A DNA stretch of 64,000 nt from Tessaracoccus flavescens (GTDB lineage: Bacteria; Actinomycetota; Actinomycetes; Propionibacteriales; Propionibacteriaceae). The DNA is taken from assembly GCF_001998865.1 (NCBI RefSeq), contig NZ_CP019607.1, positions 3,224,001 to 3,288,000 of the forward strand. The letters run 5' to 3'. Of the stretch, positions 57,572 to 64,000 are shown in pieces. A model generated the notes under the pieces. The model saw only the letters and a list, made by a program, of their open reading frames with translations, was not told where the DNA came from and ran no database searches. The stretch's first letter is position 1, and each line of letters begins with the position of its first letter. The position numbers were made by a program, and so were the translations under genes.

Positions 57572-59055
57572 GCGCGACGGTCGACTACGACGAGCTGCTG
57601 ACTCGCTACGAGCCCGCCCTGGGCCTTGAGGTGCACGTCGAGCTCAACACGAACACCAAGATGTTCTGCGGCTGCGCGAACGAGTTCGGCGGCGAGCCCA
57701 ACACGCACGTGTGCCCCGTCTGCCTCGGCCTGCCCGGCTCGCTTCCGGTGATCAACGGCAAGGCCGTCGAGTCCGCGATCCGGATCGGCCTCGCGCTGAA
57801 CTGTGAGATCGCGCAGTGGTGCCGGATGGCCAGGAAGAACTACTTCTACCCGGACATGACGAAGAACTTCCAGACCTCGCAGTACGACGAGCCGATCGCG
57901 TTCGAGGGCTGGGTCGATCTGGAGGTCGAGGGAAAGACCTACCGGGTCGAGATCGAGCGCGCCCACATGGAGGAGGACGCGGGCAAGGCGACCCACGTCG
58001 GCGGCTCCGGCCGCATCCAGGGCGCCGACTACTCGCTGATCGACTACAACCGGGCGGGCGTGCCCCTGATCGAGATCGTCACCAAGCCGATCCGCGGGGC
58101 AGGCGAGAAGGCGCCGGAGGTCGCGAAGGCCTATGTCGCTCACCTGCGCGAACTGATGAAGGCGCTCGGCGTCTCGGACGTGCGGATGGAGCAGGGCTCG
58201 CTGCGCTGCGACGCGAACGTCTCGCTCGCGCCGATCGGCTCGGAGACCCTCGGCACCCGCACCGAGACGAAGAACGTCAACTCGCTGCGCTCCGTCGAGC
58301 GGGCCATCCGCTACGAGATGACCCGCCAGGCGGCGATCCTCGACGACGGCGGGAAGGTCAGGCAGGAGACCCGACACTTCCACGAGAGCGACGGGACCAC
58401 CTCGTCGGGCCGCTCGAAGGAGGAGGCGGAGGACTACCGCTACTTCGCCGAGCCGGACCTGATGCCGATCGCCCCGAGCCGCGACTGGGTCGAGGAACTG
58501 CGCGCCACCCTCCCCGAGCCGCCTGCCGAGCGCCGGGCCCGGCTGCAGGGCGAGTGGGGCTTCAGCGACATCGACTTCGCGGCCGTCGTCAACTCCGGTG
58601 CCCTCGGCATGGTCGAGGACACCGTCGCCGCGGGAGCGAGCCCGGCCTCCGCGCGGAAGTGGTGGGTCACCGAGCTCGCGCGCCGCGCGAACGAGGCGGG
58701 CGTCGAGCTCGACGAGTTGGCCATCACCCCTGCCCAGGTCGCAGGCGTGCAGGCGCTGGTCGACGAGGGAAAGGTCAACGACAAGCTGGCCCGCCAGGTC
58801 ATCGACGGGGTGCTGGCGGGGGAGGGCGAGCCCTCCGAGGTGGTCGAGAAGCGCGGCCTGGTCGTGGTTTCCGACGAGGGCGCCCTGAGCGCTGCCGTCG
58901 ACGAGGTGATCGCGGCCAACCCCGACGTCGCGGACAAGATCCGTTCCGGAAAGGTCCAGGCGGCAGGTGCCCTGATCGGTCAGGTCATGAAGGCCATGAG
59001 GGGTCAGGCCGACGCTGGGAAGGTCCGCGAACTCGTCTTGTCGAAGCTGTCCTGA
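57568..59055 (+). CDS. gatB: Asp/Glu-tRNA amidotransferase subunit B
   Basis: Kinase and tRNA-binding subunit of GatCAB. The 495-aa protein has the N-terminal [18 protein letters not shown], the cysteine pair of the zinc site in [12 protein letters not shown], the [18 protein letters not shown] segment, and a C-terminal YqeY-like helical domain (about 350-495) ending [10 protein letters not shown] strong hairpin follows. Confidence 0.96.
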   Translation: MSATVDYDELLTRYEPALGLEVHVELNTNTKMFCGCANEFGGEPNTHVCPVCLGLPGSLPVINGKAVESAIRIGLALNCEIAQWCRMARKNYFYPDMTKNFQTSQYDEPIAFEGWVDLEVEGKTYRVEIERAHMEEDAGKATHVGGSGRIQGADYSLIDYNRAGVPLIEIVTKPIRGAGEKAPEVAKAYVAHLRELMKALGVSDVRMEQGSLRCDANVSLAPIGSETLGTRTETKNVNSLRSVERAIRYEMTRQAAILDDGGKVRQETRHFHESDGTTSSGRSKEEAEDYRYFAEPDLMPIAPSRDWVEELRATLPEPPAERRARLQGEWGFSDIDFAAVVNSGALGMVEDTVAAGASPASARKWWVTELARRANEAGVELDELAITPAQVAGVQALVDEGKVNDKLARQVIDGVLAGEGEPSEVVEKRGLVVVSDEGALSAAVDEVIAANPDVADKIRSGKVQAAGALIGQVMKAMRGQADAGKVRELVLSKLS

Positions 59056-59062
59056 GTCGCAG

Positions 59063-59102
59063 ACGGAAGGGGGCGCGGTCCGAGGACCGCGCCCCCTTCC
59101 GT
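59063..59102 (+). terminator. Strong hairpin after gatB
   Basis: ACGGAAGGGGGCGCGGTCC and its exact complement form a perfect stem of about 18 bp with a tetraloop. There is no U-tract, so it is an I-shaped terminator. Confidence 0.75.
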
Positions 59103-59235
59103 ATCTCCGAGCCAGCCCGTCAGGACCCCCGGCGCGTGGAGCTTCCGGACGGGCACATCGGGCGCTGATCTCGGGGCCGGAGGCGGGCTCGGCATCGTCT
59201 GCTGGTGGAACCGGCCTACGGTGTCACAAGGCAGT

Positions 59236-59241
59236 TACAGT
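59236..59241 (+). promoter_or_regulatory. -10 box for leaderless fdhD
   Basis: TACAGT, 6-nt spacer GGCCAG, then ATG at 59248. Confidence 0.45.
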
Positions 59242-59247
59242 GGCCAG

Positions 59248-59837
59248 ATGGGTCGCATAACGACGAGATGGCCGGTCACGAGGCTCACCATCGCAGGCAC
59301 GCCGGACAGGCGGGCCGACACCCTCGTGATCGAGGAGCCCCTCGAGTTGCGCCTCGCCGGCGCGCCCCTGACCGTGACGATGCGAACGCCGGGCCACGAC
59401 GTCGAGCTGGCGGCCGGCTTCCTCGTGTCGGAGGGAGTGATCTCGAAGGGCGAGCAGTTCCGCTCCGCGATCCACTGCGGAGGACCGGGCACCGGCGGCG
59501 AGGAGAACACCTACAACATCCTCGACATCGCGCTCGCCGACGGTGTGCGGCCGCCCGTCACCGACATCACGCGGTCGTTCTACACGACCAGTTCCTGCGG
59601 GCTGTGCGGGAAGGCGAGCATCGAGGCGGTCGAGACCAGTTCCAGCTTCGACGTGGCCTCCGACCGGTGCGCGGTCACCGGGAGACGCTCGTCTCGCTTC
59701 CGGACAAGCTGCGCTCCGAGCAGGCCGGCTTCAACAAGACAGGGGGCCTCCACGCTGCCGCCCTGTTCGACTCGGCGACGGGGGAGCTCCTCGTGGCGCG
59801 GGAGGACGTCGGGCGGCACAACGCCGTGGACAAGGTG
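59248..59837 (+). pseudogene. fdhD: Formate dehydrogenase accessory sulfurtransferase FdhD, frameshifted and truncated
   Basis: FdhD transfers sulfur from a desulfurase to the Mo cofactor of formate dehydrogenase. The 5' part encodes a normal FdhD N-terminus ([28 protein letters not shown], the sulfur-carrying cysteine pair in [14 protein letters not shown]). Near 59664 one base is missing: adding a C in GACCGG restores [17 protein letters not shown], after which another frame carries [15 protein letters not shown] and [13 protein letters not shown]. Homology stops at about 59837, where an IS110-type fragment is joined, so the last roughly 85 residues (including the SGR motif region) are lost. 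Two independent lesions make this a genuine pseudogene; formate dehydrogenase maturation is probably lost. Confidence 0.85.
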
Positions 59838-60073
59838 GGCACCGCGGCGGGAACCGGCAGGCCAACGCCGCGCTGTATCGCGTGGTCATCGTGCGCATGT
59901 GCTGGCATCAGCCGACGATCGACTACGTGGCCCGTCGCACCGCCGAGGGCATGTCGAAGCGGGAGATCATCATGTGCCTGAAGCGGTACCTCGCTCGCGA
60001 GCTCTTCCGCCTGCTGCCGGCCCCGGACGCCATCGCCAAGCCCGTTAATGGAGAGCTCGAAATCGCGGCCTGA
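59838..60073 (+). mobile_element. IS110-family transposase C-terminal fragment
   Basis: The frame ending at 60073 encodes [17 protein letters not shown], then [20 protein letters not shown] and RYLARELFRLL, which match the C-terminal (transposase 20-type) end of IS110-family DEDD transposases. Only about 75 codons remain; the N-terminal catalytic part is missing. The junction with fdhD is at about 59838. Confidence 0.75.
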
Positions 60074-60085
60074 TCGACTTGACGA

Positions 60086-60250
60086 TCTGTAGGAGCATCA
60101 ACGCCCTCGCTGAGACCGTGAACGGCTACTACAAGACCGAACTCGTCCGCGGCCCCGCCCGTCCCGGACCGTGGCGGACGGTCGAGGACCTCGAGCTCGC
60201 GACCCTCGGATGGGTGCACTGGCACGACACCCAGCGCCTACACGGCTACC
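60086..60250 (+). mobile_element. IS3-family transposase (OrfB) C-terminal fragment
   Basis: The frame at about 60090 encodes INALAETVNGYYKTELVRG, then WRTVEDLELATLGWVHWH and TQRLHGY, the typical integrase-core end of IS3-family OrfB. It lacks the DDE core upstream and breaks off after HGY at about 60250. It sits directly behind the IS110 fragment, indicating nested or sequential insertions followed by deletion. Confidence 0.75.
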
Positions 60251-60281
60251 CCAGACTCAGGGCGCTTCACTTCACGCCTTT

Positions 60282-60809
60282 TCAGTCTCGGGGGTTGGCG
60301 GTCTGGTCCGCGAGGAGACGAGCGGCCTCCGCAGCGTATGGTGCTTCCACTTGGACCTCGTAGTGGCCCGCCTCAAGGGTCTTCAGTGAGTCGAAGTCCC
60401 GTTGGCCGCCCGTAGCCAGGTATCCAAGGAAGTAAAGCAAAGCGCCCCAAACTGCGCCAGAGGCGACCGAGATGATCATGATGGCCAGCCAACCGAATCC
60501 GGGGGCGAACAGCCCGAACAGCAGGCCTAGCAGAACACCGAACCATGCTCCAGCGGCTGCGCCCTTTAGCGCAGCTTTTCCTCCTGTCAAGCGACCGAGT
60601 ACGTGCTCGACAACACGAACGTCGAGCCCCACGATCGTCACTCTTTCCACGGGAAAGCCGGCGTCGGAAAGACGGTCAACCGCTGCCTGCGCGCTGGTGT
60701 AGTCAGGGAACTGCGCGATCGTTTGCTTCCAGCGGGGGTCATTGGTGTGCGAGGACTCATTAGCCTCCTGCTCCGGAGGGTTGTTGCGAGGGGTCTCGGG
60801 GCTGGTCAT
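60282..60809 (-). CDS. General stress protein with YflT-like domain and glycine-rich membrane segments
   Basis: A 175-aa protein. Residues about 25-70 form the YflT-like 'general stress protein' domain (FPDYTSAQAAVDRLSDAGF, VERVTIVGLDVR). A hydrophobic region of two helices follows (about 80-125, GAWFGVLLGLLFGLF and MIISVASGAVWGALLYF), and the C-terminus repeats a ferredoxin-like strand (HYEVQVEAPYAAEAARLL). A ribosome site GAAGGAG precedes the ATG, which overlaps the hsp20 stop by ATGA, so the two are co-expressed as a stress pair. Confidence 0.8.
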   Translation of the reverse strand: MTSPETPRNNPPEQEANESSHTNDPRWKQTIAQFPDYTSAQAAVDRLSDAGFPVERVTIVGLDVRVVEHVLGRLTGGKAALKGAAAGAWFGVLLGLLFGLFAPGFGWLAIMIISVASGAVWGALLYFLGYLATGGQRDFDSLKTLEAGHYEVQVEAPYAAEAARLLADQTANPRD

Positions 60810-61489
60810 GGGCGTACTCCTTCGGTGAAAACTGGATGAACCACCGTGCTAAGACCAGAAGGCTGGGTGCATGCCCGTCTTCCGGTCTTGCATGGACAGG
60901 TGTTGCGCCGTTCGGCATCAGGGAAAGGTCGCCCCTTGTTTGCTTTCGGCGCGTGCCGCGAACGAGAAGCATGGAGTTGGGTTGTTCCGTGCCCTTCATC
61001 CGTGGCATGTTCTATGTCGGTGTGGGGCTTGTCGTCTTGCTGACTTTGGCTCGTCGATGGGTCTCCGGCCGGGCGTTGCTCCTGAGTCGAGTGCTGACTC
61101 AGGACATGAATCTTGCGGGGTTTTGCCTTTTCGCTGACTGGGATGACCAGGCTGAGCACGCCGTTGTCGTGGGAGGCGGAGACGTTGGCTGAGTCGACAC
61201 CCTCACCGATGCTGAACTGGCGGAGGTAGGTGCCCGCGGGTCGCTCCTGAACGAGCCACTTGGCTCCCTCGGTGCGGGGTGCAGTGCGCTGGGCGCGGAT
61301 GGTCAGCAACTGACCGCCGACGTCGATGTCTACCGACTCCGGTTCGACCCCGGGCAGGTCGGCGGTGAGAATGTAACGGTCAGCTTCCCGGTACAAGTCG
61401 ACCAGCATCAGCCGCTGTCCTGGACGAGCCTGCAGAAGGCTCGATGCGAGGCGGTCAAGTTCGCCGAAAGGATCGGAGGACGTTGTCAT
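60806..61489 (-). CDS. Hsp20/alpha-crystallin family small heat shock protein with long tail
   Basis: ATP-independent holdase, 227 aa. The alpha-crystallin domain spans about residues 28-130: LVDLYREADRYILTADLPGVEPESVDIDV-type core with GVEPESVDIDV, then RQFSIGEGVD, the A-x-x-x-n-G-V-L signature in ASHDNGVLSLVIPV and a PRKIHVL end. Family members usually stop near 145 aa; here about 85 further residues rich in Gln, Ser, His, Arg and Cys (DKPHTDIEHATDEGHG, CPCKTGRRACTQ) follow and look like read-through into formerly non-coding sequence. The start at 61489 (ATG) was chosen; a TTG at 61495 is possible. Confidence 0.8.
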   Translation of the reverse strand: MTTSSDPFGELDRLASSLLQARPGQRLMLVDLYREADRYILTADLPGVEPESVDIDVGGQLLTIRAQRTAPRTEGAKWLVQERPAGTYLRQFSIGEGVDSANVSASHDNGVLSLVIPVSEKAKPRKIHVLSQHSTQEQRPAGDPSTSQSQQDDKPHTDIEHATDEGHGTTQLHASRSRHAPKANKGRPFPDAERRNTCPCKTGRRACTQPSGLSTVVHPVFTEGVRP

Positions 61490-61591
61490 CGTCAATCGAT
61501 TCCTTCCCGATAGGGTGGCGTCGGACGTATCAGACTATGTCCATGTTAGTGTGGTCACTCCGTGGGGGCAACTACTACCTCTTTGTTTTTC

Positions 61592-62224
61592 GGGCTCTTC
61601 ACAGATGAGGGTGTAGCTGTGGTGCGACCTGGGGCGGCGCGTCGGTGTAAGGGTGAGGGTCGAGGTCTTCCGATGATGGGAGTTCTCACACAACCCGTCC
61701 GGAAGGCCTCGACGTGCCTGACGCTACCTTTCACGCGCCCTGACCTGACTACCTTCACCCGCCTCGACGGCCTCGGTCTGGAGGTCACCGGCCAACTGCT
61801 CGAGCCTGACCGGTCCGTGCTGGCGGGCCGGGTCGTGGAGCCGGACGACCGGTGCAGGCGGTGCGGCTGCCAGGGCGTGCCCCGTGACACGGTGAGCAGG
61901 GAGTTGGCGCACGAGCCGTTCGGGTGGCGCCCTACCACGCTGGTGCTCACCGTGCGCCGCTACCGCTGCAAGGAGTGCTCGCACGTGTGGCGTCAGAACA
62001 CCACCGCTGCGGCGCCGCCGCGGGCCAAGATCTCCCGCGCCGGCCTGCGGTGGGGTCTGGTCGGGATCGTCGTCGGCCACCTGTCGATGGCCCGAGTTGC
62101 CGAAGGACTGGGCGTGGCGTGGAACACCGCCAACGACGCGGTCCTGGCTGAGGGCCGGCGTCTGCTCATCGAGGACCCGACCCGCCTGGACGGTGTCAAG
62201 GTCGTCGGGGTCGATGAGCACGTG
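61592..62224 (+). mobile_element. ISL3-family insertion sequence, 5' part, interrupted
   Basis: GGGCTCTTCACAGATGAGG at 61592-61610 is a plausible left inverted repeat for an ISL3-type element. The transposase gene starts at about 61673. The element is cut at about 62224 by a group II intron; the right half is not in the window. Confidence 0.6.
61673..62224 (+). pseudogene. ISL3-family transposase, N-terminal part
   Basis: The frame encodes about 184 residues: LPFTRPDLTTFTRLDGLGLE, a zinc-ribbon with CRRCGCQG and YRCKECSHVWRQ (typical HTH_Tnp_ISL3 N-terminal zinc finger), a helix-turn-helix (LSMARVAEGLGVAWNTANDAV) given here as its two halves, and the start of the DDE domain (VKVVGVDEHV with the first Asp). 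After DEHV the conserved WRH continuation is replaced by intron-like sequence, so the coding exon ends at about 62224. If the intron splices, a full transposase could still be made. Confidence 0.75.
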
Positions 62225-64000
62225 GTGCGCCACGAGGCGCTGTTGTATCGGATGGAGGTGGGAGACCTGCATTGGTTGGCCGTCGTAGCGGCCAGGTGAA
62301 GCTGACGGCAGCCTGTCCTGGGGGAACGCCTGGGGTGGGTGGGAGCAGCCGTGACAAAGTCAGGACGGTCCAGTACTACCGGATGGGCCGTGTCTGGTGA
62401 GCAAGACGGGAAGGTGTACGAGAGGAACCGGTGTCGTAAAGCCTCTTGATCGTCGCCCAGCTCTAACCCGGTGGATCGGGGCTGGTTTGCGGTGCGTAAC
62501 CGCTTGTCGGGGCCGTCGTTGATGGTCGTGGCGGGTGGGGAACTGTCGGAACGGTGGTATGTGTCGGGTCCGGCAGGTCGTGGTGAAGGTCTACGGCGTA
62601 GCCACGACGATGCCGCAGGGGTAAAGCCGGACGCCTCGCCCGTCAACCGAACAGCAGTGAACGTGGGAACCATCCGCATTCCGCTCCCCGCATTGGTGGG
62701 GGATAGGTGCGTTGCCTGCCGAAGGGTGTGGGTGGGGCGGAGCCGTCGTAGTACTCCGAGGCCGGGAAAGCCGGTCACATGGGGAAGGGCGGCAGTGAGA
62801 GAAAGCAGAAGAAGGTGAATGTAATGTCCGAAGACGCGCCGGTGAATGTCGGCGCCTCCGGGTGGCCCGGCGATGCTCGGGCCTATCTGGGGGTACGGAG
62901 GATGCAGACCAAGCTGCATGGTTGGGCGGCCACCGATGGTGGTCGCCGGTTCGATGACCTGTGGAACCTTGTGTGTGATCCGGCGTTCTTGACGATGGCG
63001 TGGGAACGCGTCGCTGGGAACAAGGGGTCCAAGACTCCCGGGGTGGACCGTGTCTCCGTGGCACGGATCAGTTCCGGGGTCGGGGTGGAGGAGTTCCTGC
63101 GGAACCTCCGCGCTCAGTTGAGGGCTGGAGAGTTCAGGCCGGTGCCGGTGCGGCAGGTGATGATCCCCAAGGCCAGCGGCAAGCTGCGCAAGTTGGGCAT
63201 CCCGACCGTGACCGACCGGGTGGTGCAGGCAGCTTTGAAGCTGGTGCTGGAACCCATCTTCGAGGCCGACTTCAAGTCGTGCTCCTATGGGTTCAGACCT
63301 AACCGGCGCGCGCAGGACGCGGTCGCCGAGATCCACCACTTCGCGAGCAAATCGTATGAGTGGGTGCTGGAGGCCGACATTGAGGCGTGTTTCGACATGA
63401 TCGACCACACCGCCTTGATGGACCGGCTCCGGTGCAGGATCGGTGACAAGCGGGTGCTCGCGCTGGTCAAGGCGTTCCTGAAAGCGGGAGTGCTCACCAC
63501 GGTGGGCACGACCGAGGGGATGATCACCGGCACCCCACAGGGCGGGATCTTGTCCCCGCTGCTGGCCAACATTGCCCTATCAGTCCTCGATGACGAGTTC
63601 GCTCGCCGCTGGGACCATGAGATGGGCACGGCCGGAAAGCGGGCCTGGCGCCGTGACCACGGCAAGGCGTCCTACCGGCTGATCCGTTACGCCGATGACT
63701 TCGTCATCGTGGTGAAGGGCAGCCAAGAACACGCCGAGCAGTTGCGTCACGAGGTGGCAGAAGTACTCGCCCCGATGGGGTTACGGCTGTCACCGGAGAA
63801 GACCCGCGTGGTCCACATCGACCACGGGTTCGACTTCCTCGGTTTCCACATCCGACGGATGCGGAAACGAGGCAGCAACAAGTGGTACGTCTACACCCTG
63901 CCCGCGAAGAAGGCGATCGCCTCGATCAGACAGCGGGTGAAGACCATGACCTACAGGAACACCCTGCACCAGGACCCGGGATACCTCATGGACTATCTCG
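62225..64000 (+). mobile_element. Group II intron, 5' part, inserted in the ISL3 transposase gene
   Basis: The candidate 5' end is GTGCGCCACG at 62225, matching the group II consensus GUGYG. About 600 nt of non-coding, structured sequence follow (for example hairpin TGGCCG-TCGTAG-CGGCCA at about 62275-62292), corresponding to intron domains I-III, then the maturase gene from 62824 in domain IV. Domains V/VI and the 3' splice site lie beyond the window. A start at GTGGGAGACC (62258) is a second possibility. Confidence 0.7.
62824..64000 (+). CDS. ltrA: Group II intron reverse transcriptase/maturase, partial
   Basis: Open to the window edge: 392 codons. The N-terminal RT0/RT1 region (KTPGVDRVSVARI) and RT2-RT4 (VMIPKASGKLRKLGIPTVTD as one block; YGFRPNRRAQDAV at about 155-167) are present. 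GTPQGGILSPLLANIAL is at about 236-252, and the catalytic YADD is at 289-292, followed by GFDFLGFHI. The X/maturase domain begins near the window end. All catalytic aspartates are intact, so the enzyme is probably active. AAGAAGG lies upstream of the ATG. The 3' end is outside the window. Confidence 0.9.
   Translation, partial: MSEDAPVNVGASGWPGDARAYLGVRRMQTKLHGWAATDGGRRFDDLWNLVCDPAFLTMAWERVAGNKGSKTPGVDRVSVARISSGVGVEEFLRNLRAQLRAGEFRPVPVRQVMIPKASGKLRKLGIPTVTDRVVQAALKLVLEPIFEADFKSCSYGFRPNRRAQDAVAEIHHFASKSYEWVLEADIEACFDMIDHTALMDRLRCRIGDKRVLALVKAFLKAGVLTTVGTTEGMITGTPQGGILSPLLANIALSVLDDEFARRWDHEMGTAGKRAWRRDHGKASYRLIRYADDFVIVVKGSQEHAEQLRHEVAEVLAPMGLRLSPEKTRVVHIDHGFDFLGFHIRRMRKRGSNKWYVYTLPAKKAIASIRQRVKTMTYRNTLHQDPGYLMDYL

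Overview
The window is high-GC actinobacterial chromosome. The gene content points to the Propionibacteriaceae (Tessaracoccus-like), although the genus is inferred. Lineage markers are Kgd-type 2-oxoglutarate decarboxylase, NucS mismatch endonuclease, Rho with a long charged insertion, DUF2550 after atpC, a DivIVA-like coiled-coil protein, methylmalonyl-CoA epimerase with a PduO cobalamin adenosyltransferase (propionate metabolism), and the GlgE/Mak/TreYZ alpha-glucan genes. Many starts are GTG. At least seven genes show a TAnnnT -10 box only 6-7 nt before the start codon, which suggests leaderless mRNAs.

Layout. 1-6.5 kb (minus strand): galK, a 58-aa DUF6104 gene, kgd, a GT87-like membrane glycosyltransferase and tRNA-Arg(CCG). 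6.8-17.3 kb (plus): lysA-hom-thrB, rho, rpmE, a terminator, prfA-prmC, a Sua5/YrdC gene, a WecA-like transferase and a small membrane protein. 17.4-25.1 kb: the full F1Fo ATP synthase operon (AtpZ/I-like, atpBEFHAGDC), then a DUF2550 gene. 25.1-34.1 kb: a mixed block with an M23-like protein, a P-loop kinase lacking an obvious start codon, PduO, a lipoprotein cyclophilin, the nucS operon, an AI-2E exporter, a DivIVA-like protein, methylmalonyl-CoA epimerase and two small membrane proteins. 34.1-37.2 kb: an unusually low-GC AlbA_2/Schlafen-type ATP-binding gene placed directly behind pgm. 37.3-50.8 kb: a thioredoxin/TPR protein, then the glycogen/trehalose block treZ (frameshifted), treY, a GNAT-NUDIX protein, glgB, mak, glgE and glgX. 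51-59 kb: cysteine desulfurase, a MerR regulator, mnmA, a MetE-like protein and gatCAB.

From 59.2 kb to the end the sequence is a mobile-element graveyard. fdhD is frameshifted and cut by an IS110-type fragment, followed by an IS3-type fragment. A stress pair (Hsp20 and a YflT-domain protein) comes next, then an ISL3-type transposase gene interrupted by a group II intron whose reverse transcriptase/maturase runs off the window.

The most interesting unexplained structure is a dispersed palindromic repeat present three times (25.1, 38.2 and 55.2 kb). Each copy has two roughly 25-nt inverted arms around a centre of exactly 34 nt whose sequence is divergent, and each lies just downstream of a gene's stop codon. 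Other points worth checking are the leaderless promoter architecture, the start-less kinase, the conserved-looking nucS/zinc-ribbon/hydrolase operon, and the broken treZ and fdhD genes.
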